In this document: piece after piece, positions 15,417 to 23,674 of the stretch
Layout: the number at the start of each line of letters is the position of its first letter
Position numbering within the stretch: the stretch's first letter is position 1
DNA from: Castellaniella sp034007085
GTDB lineage: Bacteria > Pseudomonadota > Gammaproteobacteria > Burkholderiales > Burkholderiaceae_B
DNA length: 30,211 bases
Assembly: GCF_034007085.1 (NCBI RefSeq)
Contig: NZ_JAVERO010000015.1
Span: 1-30,211 of the forward strand
Direction of reading: 5' to 3'
Notes under the pieces: generated by a model
The model's database searches: none
What the model was told of the DNA's origin: nothing
Seen by the model: only the letters and a program-made list of their open reading frames with translations
Translations under genes and position numbers: made by a program

Positions 15417-16945
15417 TGTCTGGCTTGCGTCATCCCGCCCGCGCCCTGGCGCTGGCCATCGTGCTGGGTGCCTGGGTGTCGGCGTCCGCACTGGCGGCCG
15501 GCAAGCCGGCTCATCGCGCGGCACCCGCCCAGTCTTCGCCGGCGCCAGCCGCCGTGTCCGAGCAATTCGTGGATGGAATTGCCGCCATCGTTGACAAGGA
15601 AGTCATCACGCTGGCCCAGGTCGATGCCAAGACGGTCCAGGTGCGCCGCCAGATGGAACAGCAGCACATCCCCGTGCCTGAAGCGTCCATCTTGCGGCGC
15701 CAGGTGCTGCAACAGATGATCAATGCCACCCTTCAGGACCATGAGGCCCGGCGCGTCGGCATCCGGGTGTCCGATGCCCAGGTCGATCGCGCAGTCCAGG
15801 CCATTGCCCAGCGCAACCGCATCACGCTCGAGCAGTTGCAGCGCGAGATCGCCAACAGTGGCATGGGTTGGGACGATTACCGCGCCGATCTGCGTTCCCA
15901 GATCCAGGACGATATCCTGCGCCAGCGTTTCGTCGAGGACCGCATCACCATCAGCGACAGCGACATCGATGCCTTTCTGTCCATGCACGCTGATCAGCCG
16001 ATGGACGTCTCGTCTGTGGCTGCGCCGGCACCCGAACCCGAACCCGAACCGGCACCGGCCCCGGTGGGCCCCGAACTGGTCGAACTGGCGCAGATCCTGA
16101 TCGAGGTGCCTGATTACGCCGCCGACAGCGTTGTCCAGGAAAAGCGCCAGCAGGCCGAGGCCATATTGCGCAAACTCCGGACTGGCGCTGATTTCGCCGG
16201 GATGGCGGCGGCCGCGTCAAATGGCCCCCAGGCCCTGGAAGGGGGCAACATGGGCATCCGGCCCCTGCGTGACTGGCCTGATCTGTTCGTGCAGGCCATT
16301 GCGAACACGCCGCCTGGCGGCATCAGCGGGATCGTGCAGAGCGGCCGCGGGTTCCACATCCTGAAGGTCCTGCGCCGGGGTTATGCCCAGCGCCCGGCGC
16401 CCAGGTCGGCCCAGGCTGCGCCGGCGCAGCCCGCCCAACCGCCTGCCGCCGCAGTCGCCCGGGGTCCCGCAGGCCCCATGATGGTCACGCAGACCCATGC
16501 CCGCCACATCCTGATCAAGACCTCCAAGGTCGTGGATGATGCCAAGGCCCGCGCTACCCTCGAAAGCTTGCGCACCCGCATCGCGCATGGCGAATCCTTT
16601 GCCGAACTGGCCAAGCGCTATTCCGAGGATGCGTCCGCGCCCCAGGGCGGCGACCTGGGTTGGCTCAATCCTGGCGAAACCGTGCCGGCCTTCGAGCAGG
16701 CCATGAATGCCCTGCAGGACGGTCAGGTCAGCGAACCGGTCCAGTCGCCGTTCGGCTGGCACCTGATCCAGGTCGAGGGCCGGCAGACCAAGAACATGGA
16801 ACAGGAATTCCGTCGCATGCAGGCGCGCCGCGAACTGATGGAACGCCGCATCGGGCCGGCTTATGAAGACTGGCTCGATCAGCTGCGCAGCCAGGCCTAC
16901 ATCGACAATCGCCTGGAAAAGGCAGCAGGTGGCGGTGCGCGCTGA
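15413..16945 (+). CDS. surA: Periplasmic chaperone and peptidyl-prolyl isomerase SurA
   Basis: A 510-residue precursor, longer than E. coli SurA (428). Signal peptide about 1-29; N-terminal chaperone domain about 48-195 (FVDGIAAIVDKEVITLAQVD; VLQQMINATLQDHEA). First parvulin domain about 220-325; second about 358-460 with HARHILIK, YSEDASAPQGGDLGWLNPGE and FGWHLIQV; C-terminal helix about 465-505. The extra length is mostly two low-complexity linkers: a Pro/Glu/Ala run at 204-220 (hexamer CCCGAA three times at 16031-16048) and an Ala/Pro/Gln run at 326-353. It escorts outer-membrane proteins including LptD, its operon partner. Confidence 0.95.
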   Translation: MMSGLRHPARALALAIVLGAWVSASALAAGKPAHRAAPAQSSPAPAAVSEQFVDGIAAIVDKEVITLAQVDAKTVQVRRQMEQQHIPVPEASILRRQVLQQMINATLQDHEARRVGIRVSDAQVDRAVQAIAQRNRITLEQLQREIANSGMGWDDYRADLRSQIQDDILRQRFVEDRITISDSDIDAFLSMHADQPMDVSSVAAPAPEPEPEPAPAPVGPELVELAQILIEVPDYAADSVVQEKRQQAEAILRKLRTGADFAGMAAAASNGPQALEGGNMGIRPLRDWPDLFVQAIANTPPGGISGIVQSGRGFHILKVLRRGYAQRPAPRSAQAAPAQPAQPPAAAVARGPAGPMMVTQTHARHILIKTSKVVDDAKARATLESLRTRIAHGESFAELAKRYSEDASAPQGGDLGWLNPGETVPAFEQAMNALQDGQVSEPVQSPFGWHLIQVEGRQTKNMEQEFRRMQARRELMERRIGPAYEDWLDQLRSQAYIDNRLEKAAGGGAR

Positions 16946-16946
16946 C

Positions 16947-17780
16947 ATGGGGGCAGGGCACCAGGCGCGCAAACGCTTCGGCCAGCATTTTCTGGTCGAT
17001 GAGTCGGTGGTGGATGCCATTGTGCACGCCATTGATCCGCAGCCGGATGATGTCATGGTCGAGATCGGCCCGGGCCTGTCGGCGCTGACGGCGCCGCTGC
17101 TGGACCGGCTGGCTCGGTTGACCGTGGTCGAACTGGATCGCGACCTGGCCCAGCGCCTGCGTGGCCGTTGGGGTGAGGATCGCCTGCGGGTGGTCCAAGC
17201 CGATGCCCTGGCCGTGGATTTCGGTGATCTGGCGCCTGCCGCCGATGCAGGTTCAGGCCAGGCCGATGCCGCCCGTTTGCGGGTGGTGGGCAACCTGCCC
17301 TACAACATTTCCAGCCCGCTGCTGTTTCATTTGCTGCGTTGGGCCGACCGGGTGCGCGACCAGCATTTCATGCTGCAGCGCGAAGTCATCGAGCGCATGG
17401 TGGCTCGTCCCGGCGATAGCCAGTATGGGCGCCTGTCCGTCATGCTGCAGGCGCGCTACCGGATGACGCACTTGTTCGATGTGCCGCCTGATGCCTTCGA
17501 TCCGCCGCCCCGGGTGATGTCGGCGGTGGTGCGCATGCGCCCTCTGGCGCATGATGCGTTGCGCCAGCCGCGCGATGCGCAGGTGTTCGAACGACTGGTG
17601 GCGCGGGCTTTCGAGCAGCGCCGCAAGATGATCCGGGGCAGCATGGGCGCCTGGGCGGAATGGCTGGACTGGGATGCCCTGGGGATCGCCTCGACGGCGC
17701 GGCCCCAGGAATTGACGGTGGCGCAGTTCATGGACATGGCCGACGCCCTGTCCGCCGCTGGTGTGATCCCGACTGCATGA
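16947..17780 (+). CDS. rsmA: 16S rRNA (adenine1518-N6/adenine1519-N6)-dimethyltransferase RsmA
   Basis: A 277-residue SAM-dependent methyltransferase of normal length. ARKRFGQHFLVDESVV (7-22) is the family N-terminus; VEIGPGLSALTAPL (38-51) is the SAM-binding motif; VELDRDL follows; and NLPYNISSPLLFHLL (116-130) is the catalytic NLPY motif. It dimethylates two adjacent adenines near the 3' end of 16S rRNA; loss gives kasugamycin resistance in E. coli. The ATG at 16947 lies one base after the surA stop. pdxA, often found between surA and rsmA, is not here. Confidence 0.95.
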   Translation: MGAGHQARKRFGQHFLVDESVVDAIVHAIDPQPDDVMVEIGPGLSALTAPLLDRLARLTVVELDRDLAQRLRGRWGEDRLRVVQADALAVDFGDLAPAADAGSGQADAARLRVVGNLPYNISSPLLFHLLRWADRVRDQHFMLQREVIERMVARPGDSQYGRLSVMLQARYRMTHLFDVPPDAFDPPPRVMSAVVRMRPLAHDALRQPRDAQVFERLVARAFEQRRKMIRGSMGAWAEWLDWDALGIASTARPQELTVAQFMDMADALSAAGVIPTA

Positions 17781-17889
17781 GAGAACCCCCTTTTCGCCGC
17801 CGGGCCGCCCCAAGGCGAAATCGGAGCGCCTTGCAAGGCGCGACGTGGGGAGATGCCGCAATCCACGACGATCCACGAGGCGCAAAACC
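17781..17889. repeat. Inverted-repeat-rich region between convergent rsmA and gloA
   Basis: TTTCGCC (17792-17798) is complementary to GGCGAAA (17814-17820), and GCGCCTTGCAAGGCGC (17826-17841) is a perfect 16-bp palindrome. A 10-bp near-repeat, ATCCACGACG/ATCCACGAGG, occupies 17861-17880. Lying between two gene ends, the first two hairpins could act as a bidirectional terminator. The density of symmetry also fits a dispersed intergenic repeat, which needs a genome-wide search. Confidence 0.5.
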
Positions 17890-18285
17890 CTAGTCTTCTC
17901 TCCCCGAACGCTGGATCAGCTCGATCTTGTAGCCGTCGGGGTCTTCGACGAAGGCGATTACGGTGGTGCCGTGTTTCATGGGGCCGGCTTCGCGCACGAC
18001 CAGCCCGCCGCGCGACTTGATGGTGGCGCAGGTGTCGTAGGCGTCCTCGACTTCGATGGCGATGTGGCCGTAGCCGGTGCCGATGTCATAGCGGTCGGTG
18101 TCCCAGTTATGCGTCAGTTCGATGACTGCGCCGTCGGCCTCGTCCTGGTAGCCGACGAACGCCAGGGTGAAGCGGCCTTCCGGGTAGTCCTTGCGGCGCA
18201 GCAGCCGCATGCCCAGGGTTTCGGTATAGAACATCAGGGAACGGTCCAGATTGCCGACTCGCAGCATGGTGTGCAGCAGGCGCAT
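17890..18285 (-). CDS. gloA: Lactoylglutathione lyase (glyoxalase I) GloA
   Basis: A 131-residue protein whose numbering matches E. coli GloA. The metal ligands fall at H5, E56, H74 and E122, in LLHTML, AVIELTHN, GYGHIAIEV and YKIELIQ. It isomerises the glutathione hemithioacetal of methylglyoxal to S-lactoylglutathione in the cytoplasm; the family is usually nickel-dependent in bacteria. A strong GGAGGAGG precedes the ATG at 18285. It is last in the glyQ-glyS-gmhB-plsC-ygjP-gloA series, 42 bases after ygjP. Confidence 0.96.
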   Translation of the reverse strand: MRLLHTMLRVGNLDRSLMFYTETLGMRLLRRKDYPEGRFTLAFVGYQDEADGAVIELTHNWDTDRYDIGTGYGHIAIEVEDAYDTCATIKSRGGLVVREAGPMKHGTTVIAFVEDPDGYKIELIQRSGRED

Positions 18286-18327
18286 GGTGTGATCCTCCTC
18301 CGGTTGCGCAGCAATGTCTCATCATAC

Positions 18328-19263
18328 TCAGATCAGCGGCAAAGTATCCGGAATCTGATGGCGCAGCGCATCACGCGCCGCCCGGAAGTCCGGACAAAGT
18401 CGCTCGACTTCGCGCCAGAAATCCGGACCGTGGTTCATTTCTTTCAGGTGGGCGACTTCGTGGGCGACCACGTAGTCGATCAGCGCCGGGTCGAAATGAA
18501 TCAGGCGCCAGTTCAGGCGGATGCGTTTCTGGCTGGTGCAGGAACCCCAGCGGCCCTGGGCGGACGACAGTCCCCAGCCCATGATGGATTGTCCTGCCTG
18601 CTGCAGGCAGTGTTGCAGCCGTATCTCGAAATCGATGCGCGCACGCGCCTGCAGCCATGCCTGGGCGCGGTCCTGAATGCGGTCGGGTTCGGCGCCATCC
18701 GGCAAGGGCAGGTACAGCCGATCGCCGGTGGCCGGTGCTGCCGGGTCGCCTTCGTAGTGGGCAGGCCGGGCGCCATCCAATTGCAGTTCGATGGCCACGC
18801 CCAGGTATGGGATGCGCCCGCCCGGACGCCACTGATCGGCCTGCAGGGCCAGCAATTCCAGCCGCCGCTCACGGTCCTGGATCTTGTCCCGGATCCAGGC
18901 GGACCGCTGCCGGATGGCGTCTTCGATCTGAGTCCGTGTGGCCCAGGCAGGGGCCTGGATCGCCAGGCCAGTGTCGCGGATGTGCAGTCCGATGGTCTTG
19001 CGCCGCGCCCGGCGCAGCGTATAGTCCAGCGTCCAGCCGTTCAGGTCCAGGGTCTGCCAGCGGGTGCCGGGGGGGAGCCCAGGCGGCGGGGTGTCCGGCG
19101 TCAATCGGTCCGGCGTCAATCGGTCTGGTGTGGATGCCGGTCGTCGGAGTCCGGGGGGAGGTGCATGCTCCGGGACAGGCGTGGGCTCGATGGTGCCGGG
19201 GCCGGCCACGGGAGAGTCGGCCGGCCCGAACAGATCGAGCTGGCGGGTTTCAGGGGCGGGCAT
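18328..19263 (-). CDS. YgjP-type zinc metallopeptidase with a Pro-rich N-terminal tail carrying a QLDLF motif
   Basis: A 311-residue protein. The C-terminal domain (about 75-305) is the YgjP-like, SprT-related metallopeptidase. GRWGSCTSQKRIRLNWRLI precedes HEVAHLKEMNHGPDFW, where H268, H272 and H278 are the zinc ligands and E269 the catalytic base. The first ~65 residues are disordered and Pro-rich, with a perfect 15-base tandem duplication (19095-19124, DRLTP twice). Residues 8-12 read QLDLF, the consensus pentapeptide by which bacterial proteins bind the DNA polymerase sliding clamp. E. coli YgjP lacks a long tail as far as I recall. The start overlaps the end of plsC by 14 bases. The substrate is unknown. 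Confidence 0.85.
   Translation of the reverse strand: MPAPETRQLDLFGPADSPVAGPGTIEPTPVPEHAPPPGLRRPASTPDRLTPDRLTPDTPPPGLPPGTRWQTLDLNGWTLDYTLRRARRKTIGLHIRDTGLAIQAPAWATRTQIEDAIRQRSAWIRDKIQDRERRLELLALQADQWRPGGRIPYLGVAIELQLDGARPAHYEGDPAAPATGDRLYLPLPDGAEPDRIQDRAQAWLQARARIDFEIRLQHCLQQAGQSIMGWGLSSAQGRWGSCTSQKRIRLNWRLIHFDPALIDYVVAHEVAHLKEMNHGPDFWREVERLCPDFRAARDALRHQIPDTLPLI
19095..19124 (-). repeat. Perfect 15-bp tandem duplication inside ygjP
   Basis: The 15-mer CCGGCGTCAATCGGT occurs twice back to back (19095-19109 and 19110-19124). It encodes a repeated five-residue unit in the disordered N-terminal tail, so gain or loss of a copy keeps the frame. Confidence 0.9.
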
Positions 19264-19981
19264 AGCGCTCGGGGTTGAGGCGCCGCATTTCGGCCTCGAT
19301 CCAGTCGCGCACGGCGTTGTTCAGGGACGCCGGGGTGTGGTTCGCCGGGTCGATGGCGGGTCCGAAGGACACGGTGACCAGCCCCGGTGTTTTCAGGAAG
19401 GCATTGCGTGGCCAGCATTCCCCGGCATTGTGGGCGACGGGAATCACCGGGGCGCCCGTGCGGCAGGCCAGCAGCGCGCCCCCCTGTTTGTAGCGCCCGG
19501 TTTCACCGGGTGCGACGCGGGTGCCTTCGGGGAACAGCACGGGCCAGCGGCCTTCTGCGAGGCGCCTGCTACCGATCTTCACGACCTGATCGAAGGATTC
19601 CTTGCCCTTGGTGCGGTCGATGGGAATCATGCTGAGCAGCGCCAGGCTCCAGCCAAAGAAAGGCACGCGGTGCAGTTCCTTTTTGTAGACGAAGACGACG
19701 TCACGCGGCAGCTTGACCGCGAAATAAAGGGTTTCCCAGGCCGATTGGTGCTTGGACAGAATGATGGCCGGCCCTGTCGTGGGCAGGTGTTCCCAGCCTT
19801 GCGCCTGATAGCGCATCCCCAGGATCCAGCGCGCGCCCCACAGGGCCATGCGCGGCCAGCCCAGGGTCAGGCGATAGCGCCAGGACAGGGGCAGCGGTGC
19901 CCACAGCACGCAGCACAGGGCGTAGGGGATCACCGTCACGACCAGAAAGGTCATGTAGCAGGCAGAACGCAGGTAGGTCAT
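19250..19981 (-). CDS. plsC: 1-acyl-sn-glycerol-3-phosphate acyltransferase family protein
   Basis: A 243-residue membrane-associated acyltransferase with an N-terminal hydrophobic segment (about 7-30). Motif I reads KHQSAWET (H78 to E83), which is HX4E instead of the usual HX4D. Further motifs are a PIDRTKGKES block, LFPEGTRVAPGE (149-160) and APVIPVAHN. The family transfers an acyl chain to lysophosphatidic acid in phospholipid synthesis; it may alternatively act on other lysolipids. ATG at 19981 overlaps the gmhB stop (ATGA). Its place beside gmhB links it to envelope synthesis. Confidence 0.85.
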   Translation of the reverse strand: MTYLRSACYMTFLVVTVIPYALCCVLWAPLPLSWRYRLTLGWPRMALWGARWILGMRYQAQGWEHLPTTGPAIILSKHQSAWETLYFAVKLPRDVVFVYKKELHRVPFFGWSLALLSMIPIDRTKGKESFDQVVKIGSRRLAEGRWPVLFPEGTRVAPGETGRYKQGGALLACRTGAPVIPVAHNAGECWPRNAFLKTPGLVTVSFGPAIDPANHTPASLNNAVRDWIEAEMRRLNPERYARP

Positions 19982-20532
19982 GGCGTGGTCTTCAGCAGGG
20001 TGTCGGCCACGGCCGCCAGATCGTCACAGACCTGGGTGCCGGCAGGGAGTTCGCCGCTGGTGCCCGAGGTTTCCCAGGTCTTGCGGCCCTTGCCGGTCAG
20101 GACCAGCCAGGGGACACAGCGTACCGCAGCCGCTGCCCGCAGGTCGCGCAGGCTGTCGCCCACCAAGGGGATGCCGTCCAGGCGCACATCCAGGCGCTGG
20201 GCGATGTCGTGCAACATGCCGGGCAGCGGCTTGCGGCAGCGACAGCCATCGTCTGGGCCGTGGGGACAGCAGAATATGGCATCGATGCGCCCACCGGCAT
20301 CGGCCACCACCTGGCGCATCCGGGCGTGGATCGCACCCAGGGTTTCCATGGTGAACAGGCCGCGGGCGATGCCGGACTGGTTGGTGGCGACGACCACGCG
20401 CCAGCCGGCCTGGCTTAGGCGGCCGATGGCCTCTGGGCTGCCGGGGATCGGGATCCATTCTTCCGGCGACTTGATGTAGGCGTCGCTGTCGTGGTTGATG
20501 ACCCCATCGCGGTCCAGGATGATGAGCTTCAC
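19978..20532 (-). CDS. gmhB: D-glycero-beta-D-manno-heptose 1,7-bisphosphate 7-phosphatase GmhB
   Basis: A 184-residue HAD-type phosphatase. ILDRDGVIN (D7 nucleophile, D9 acid/base), ATNQSGIARG (49-58), zinc loop CPHGPDDGCRC (C89, H91, C97, C99), CRKPLPGM and VGDSLRD (124-130) are all present. It removes the C7 phosphate in ADP-heptose synthesis for LPS inner core. The start is GTG at 20532, overlapping the glyS stop as GTGA, so translation is coupled. An upstream family role in histidinol-phosphate hydrolysis is excluded by the zinc loop pattern and context, not by proof. Confidence 0.93.
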   Translation of the reverse strand: MKLIILDRDGVINHDSDAYIKSPEEWIPIPGSPEAIGRLSQAGWRVVVATNQSGIARGLFTMETLGAIHARMRQVVADAGGRIDAIFCCPHGPDDGCRCRKPLPGMLHDIAQRLDVRLDGIPLVGDSLRDLRAAAAVRCVPWLVLTGKGRKTWETSGTSGELPAGTQVCDDLAAVADTLLKTTP

Positions 20533-22673
20533 TGGGTCAGCCTCGACAGGTCGGCCACTTGGTTCATCAGGCCATGCAGGGATCGCAGCAATGCCAGACG
20601 ATTGGCGCGTACGCGAGGGTCATCGGCCATGACCATGACGTCGGTAAAGAACGCATCGACGGCGGTGCGGGCCTGGGCCAGGATCGCCAGGCTGGCGGCG
20701 AAATCACCGGTCTGCAGCAGGGCGGTGGCTTGGGGTTCCAGGCGGGCAATCGTGTCGGCCAGCTGGCATTCGGCGGGCTCTGTCAGCAGCGCTGGATCGA
20801 AGCCGGGTTGTGAGCCATCGGTTTTTTTCAGCAGGTTGCTGACGCGCTTGTTGGCGGCCGCCAGGGATTCTGCTTCGGGCAGCGAGGCAAATCGTTCGCA
20901 GGCCTGGACGCGCGCGACGACCTGATGCAGCGGGGGCCGCAGGGCCAGCACTGCATCGATGGCCGAGCGGTGGTAGCCAGAGGCCAGCTGATTGCGATAC
21001 CGTTCATAGACGAAGTCCAGCACGGCTTCGACCGTGCCTTCGGCGATCAGGCCGGGCGCAAAACCGGCAGCGGCCTGTGCCAGCAGGGCAGCCAGGCGTG
21101 CCGGAGTGTCCTGGCTGGCCTGCAGCCGGCCACCCGCCGTGAGCTGTTCATAGGCGCTGATCAGGCCCAGGGCGGCGCGGCGCAGGCCGTAGGGATCGCG
21201 TTCGCCGGTAGGAGCCAGGCCGATGCCCCAGATGCCCACCAGGGTTTCGGCGCGTTCCGCCATGAACAGGACTGCTGCCGTGAGCGTGCGTTCCGAGACG
21301 GGCTCGTCCAGGCGGATGCGATATTGGTCACGCAAGGCGCGCGCGATTTCTGGGGCCTCGCCGTCGTGGGTGGCGTAATAGGCCCCCATGACGCCTTGCA
21401 GTTCGGGGAATTCGCCCACCATCTGGGTGCCCAGATCGGCGTGGGCCAGCAGGGCGGCGCAGTCGGCCAGTTCGGTCTGGCCGCCCAGCAGGGGCGCCAG
21501 CCAGCGCGCCAGCGCGCGCACGCGCTCGGTGCGCTGCAGCTGGGTGCCCAGCTTGTTGTGATAGACGCTGTTGGCCAGGTCGGCCACCCGGTCGGCCAGT
21601 GGGGTTTTCAGGTCGGTCTGGTAGAAGAACTGCGCGTCGGCCAGGCGCGGGCGGACCACTCGCTGGTTGCCCTGAATGATGTGGACCGGGTCTGCGGGCC
21701 GCATATTGCTGACGATCAGGAAGCGGTGGGTCAGCGCGCCGGTGGCTGGGTCGAACAGGGGGAAATATTTCTGGTTCAGCCGCATCGTCAGGATCAGGCA
21801 TTCCGGCGGTACGGCCAGGAAGGCTTTCTCGAAGGCGCCGACGTAGACCGTCGGGCGTTCGACCAGGGCGGTGACTTCGTCGAGCAGCGCATCGACTTCG
21901 GCCCCCTGGCCGATGGTCGCCCCGACCGAGGCCGAAGATTCGGCCAGTTGCTGGGCGATGAGCGCGCGCCGTTGGGCGAAGGACGGGACCACGAGACCAT
22001 CGGTGGCCAGGCGGTCGGGCCAGGATTCGGCTGATTCGATGGACAGGGGGCCGGTTTCCAGGAAGCGGTGGCCCAGGGTTGTTCGGCCGGCTTCCAGGCC
22101 CAGCACGCGCACGGGCACGATGTCCGTGCCCCACAGGGCCAGCAGCCGCTGGGCCGGCCGCACGAATTTGACGCTGCTGTGGCCGTCGGCCAGCTGGTAT
22201 TGCATGACCTTGGGGATGGGCAGGTGCGTGACGGCGTAGTCCAGGGCCTGCTGCAGGCCGTCGGCCAAGCGGGTGCCGGGGGCGGTGCCTTCGGCGTAGA
22301 GCACGTCCTGCTTGCCGTCGTGTTTGCGGGCCAGACGGTCGGCGCCCAGGTGCCCCAGTCCCTTGGACTGGAGTTTTTTCAACAGCGCCGGGGTGGGCTT
22401 GCCCGTGTCGTCCAGGCCGATGGCCACGGGCATGAGTTTTTCGGCGTAGGCCTGGTCGGGCGCCTGGCCCAGGACGGCGTCCAGTTGCACGGCCAGTCGC
22501 CGGGGCGTGGCGTAGGCGGTGCAGGCGCAGGACCCGGCCAGCAGGCCGAGCGTGTCGAGCGTCTTGCGGATGCCTTCTGCGAAGGCCCGGCCCAGCGCGT
22601 CCAGCGCTTTGGGGGGGAGTTCTTCGGTGACCAGTTCGACGACCAGTGTGCGCGTGTGCGGATTCGTGCTCAT
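20529..22673 (-). CDS. glyS: Glycyl-tRNA synthetase beta subunit
   Basis: A 714-residue protein of the bacterial alpha2-beta2 glycyl-tRNA synthetase. The N-terminus LVVELVTEELPPKALDALG is the family signature, followed by KRxSKGLG-like KLQSKGLGHLG, PKVMQYQLADGHSSVKFVRP and LTMRLNQKYFPLFD. The C-terminal part carries an anticodon-binding-like helical domain (AVDAFFTDVMVMADD, VRANRLALL). The beta subunit mainly contacts tRNA. I chose ATG at 22673; a GTG at 22679 overlapping the glyQ stop (GTGA) is an alternative that would add two residues. GGGAGG upstream could serve either. Confidence 0.96.
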   Translation of the reverse strand: MSTNPHTRTLVVELVTEELPPKALDALGRAFAEGIRKTLDTLGLLAGSCACTAYATPRRLAVQLDAVLGQAPDQAYAEKLMPVAIGLDDTGKPTPALLKKLQSKGLGHLGADRLARKHDGKQDVLYAEGTAPGTRLADGLQQALDYAVTHLPIPKVMQYQLADGHSSVKFVRPAQRLLALWGTDIVPVRVLGLEAGRTTLGHRFLETGPLSIESAESWPDRLATDGLVVPSFAQRRALIAQQLAESSASVGATIGQGAEVDALLDEVTALVERPTVYVGAFEKAFLAVPPECLILTMRLNQKYFPLFDPATGALTHRFLIVSNMRPADPVHIIQGNQRVVRPRLADAQFFYQTDLKTPLADRVADLANSVYHNKLGTQLQRTERVRALARWLAPLLGGQTELADCAALLAHADLGTQMVGEFPELQGVMGAYYATHDGEAPEIARALRDQYRIRLDEPVSERTLTAAVLFMAERAETLVGIWGIGLAPTGERDPYGLRRAALGLISAYEQLTAGGRLQASQDTPARLAALLAQAAAGFAPGLIAEGTVEAVLDFVYERYRNQLASGYHRSAIDAVLALRPPLHQVVARVQACERFASLPEAESLAAANKRVSNLLKKTDGSQPGFDPALLTEPAECQLADTIARLEPQATALLQTGDFAASLAILAQARTAVDAFFTDVMVMADDPRVRANRLALLRSLHGLMNQVADLSRLTQ

Positions 22674-22675
22674 GA

Positions 22676-23569
22676 TCACGCGACCTCCCGCAGCATGGGG
22701 AAACCCAGGCGTTCACGCGCGTCGTAGTAGGCCTGCGCCACGGCCCGCGACAGGGCGCGGATGCGGCCGATGTAGGTGGCGCGTTCGGTGACGCTGATGG
22801 CGCCGCGCGCATCCAGCAGATTGAACGTGTGCGCGGCCTTGAGGGTGGCTTCGTAGGCGGGCAGGGCGAGCGGGACTTCGATCAGGCGTTTGGCCTCGGC
22901 CTCGTAGTCGTTGAAATGAGCGAACAGCATGTCGGTGGAAGCGTATTCGAAGTTATAAGTAGACTGCTCGACCTCGTTCTGATGGAAGACGTCGCGGTAG
23001 TACACAGGGGTGCCGTCCGGGCCCCGGGTCCAGACCAGGTCATAGACCGACTCCACCCCCTGCAGGTACATGGCCAGGCGTTCCAGGCCGTAGGTGATTT
23101 CGCCCATGGTCGGGTTGCAGTCCAGCCCGCCGACCTGCTGAAAGTAGGTGAACTGGGTGATTTCCATGCCGTTGAGCCAGACTTCCCAGCCCAGGCCCCA
23201 GGCGCCCAGGGTCGGATTTTCCCAGTCGTCTTCGACGAAGCGGATGTCGTGCTGCTGCGGATCGATGCCCAGAGAACGCAGGGAACCGATGTACAGGTCC
23301 AGGATGTCGAGCGGTGCGGGTTTGAGCACGACCTGGAATTGGTAATAATGCTGCAGCCGATTGGGGTTTTCGCCATAGCGGCCGTCCTTGGGACGGCGCG
23401 AAGGCTGCACATAGGCGGCACGCCAGGGTTCCGGGCCGATGGCGCGCAGGAATGTGGCGGTATGCGACGTGCCGGCGCCGACTTCCATGTCGTAGGGTTG
23501 CAGCAGGGCGCACCCCTGGCGATCCCAATATTGCTGGAGCGATAAAATCAGTTGTTGGAATGTGAGCAT
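22676..23569 (-). CDS. glyQ: Glycyl-tRNA synthetase alpha subunit
   Basis: A 297-residue class II synthetase subunit that forms the glycyl-adenylate site. Conserved blocks include WDRQGCALLQPYDMEVGAGT, YVQPSRRPKDGRYGENPNRL, HDIRFVEDDWENPTLGAWG, GMEITQFTYFQQVGG and GEITYGLERLAMYLQG. The start is taken as the ATG at 23569, because MLTFQQLILSLQQYW matches the usual family N-terminus. Longer readings from 23644 or from GTG at 23653 would add 25-28 non-conserved residues, though they have a slightly better Shine-Dalgarno. It is first in the minus-strand operon and divergent from the crotonase gene. Confidence 0.95.
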   Translation of the reverse strand: MLTFQQLILSLQQYWDRQGCALLQPYDMEVGAGTSHTATFLRAIGPEPWRAAYVQPSRRPKDGRYGENPNRLQHYYQFQVVLKPAPLDILDLYIGSLRSLGIDPQQHDIRFVEDDWENPTLGAWGLGWEVWLNGMEITQFTYFQQVGGLDCNPTMGEITYGLERLAMYLQGVESVYDLVWTRGPDGTPVYYRDVFHQNEVEQSTYNFEYASTDMLFAHFNDYEAEAKRLIEVPLALPAYEATLKAAHTFNLLDARGAISVTERATYIGRIRALSRAVAQAYYDARERLGFPMLREVA

Positions 23570-23674
23570 GGCGTGGCGGGCCCGGCCCGCGATGAGTTCG
23601 TGTCGTCCGGATGGCGCGGCCTGGGCCGTGTCCGAAACGGCCATTTTATCCACTTCTCTTTTTTCGGAGAAAAC

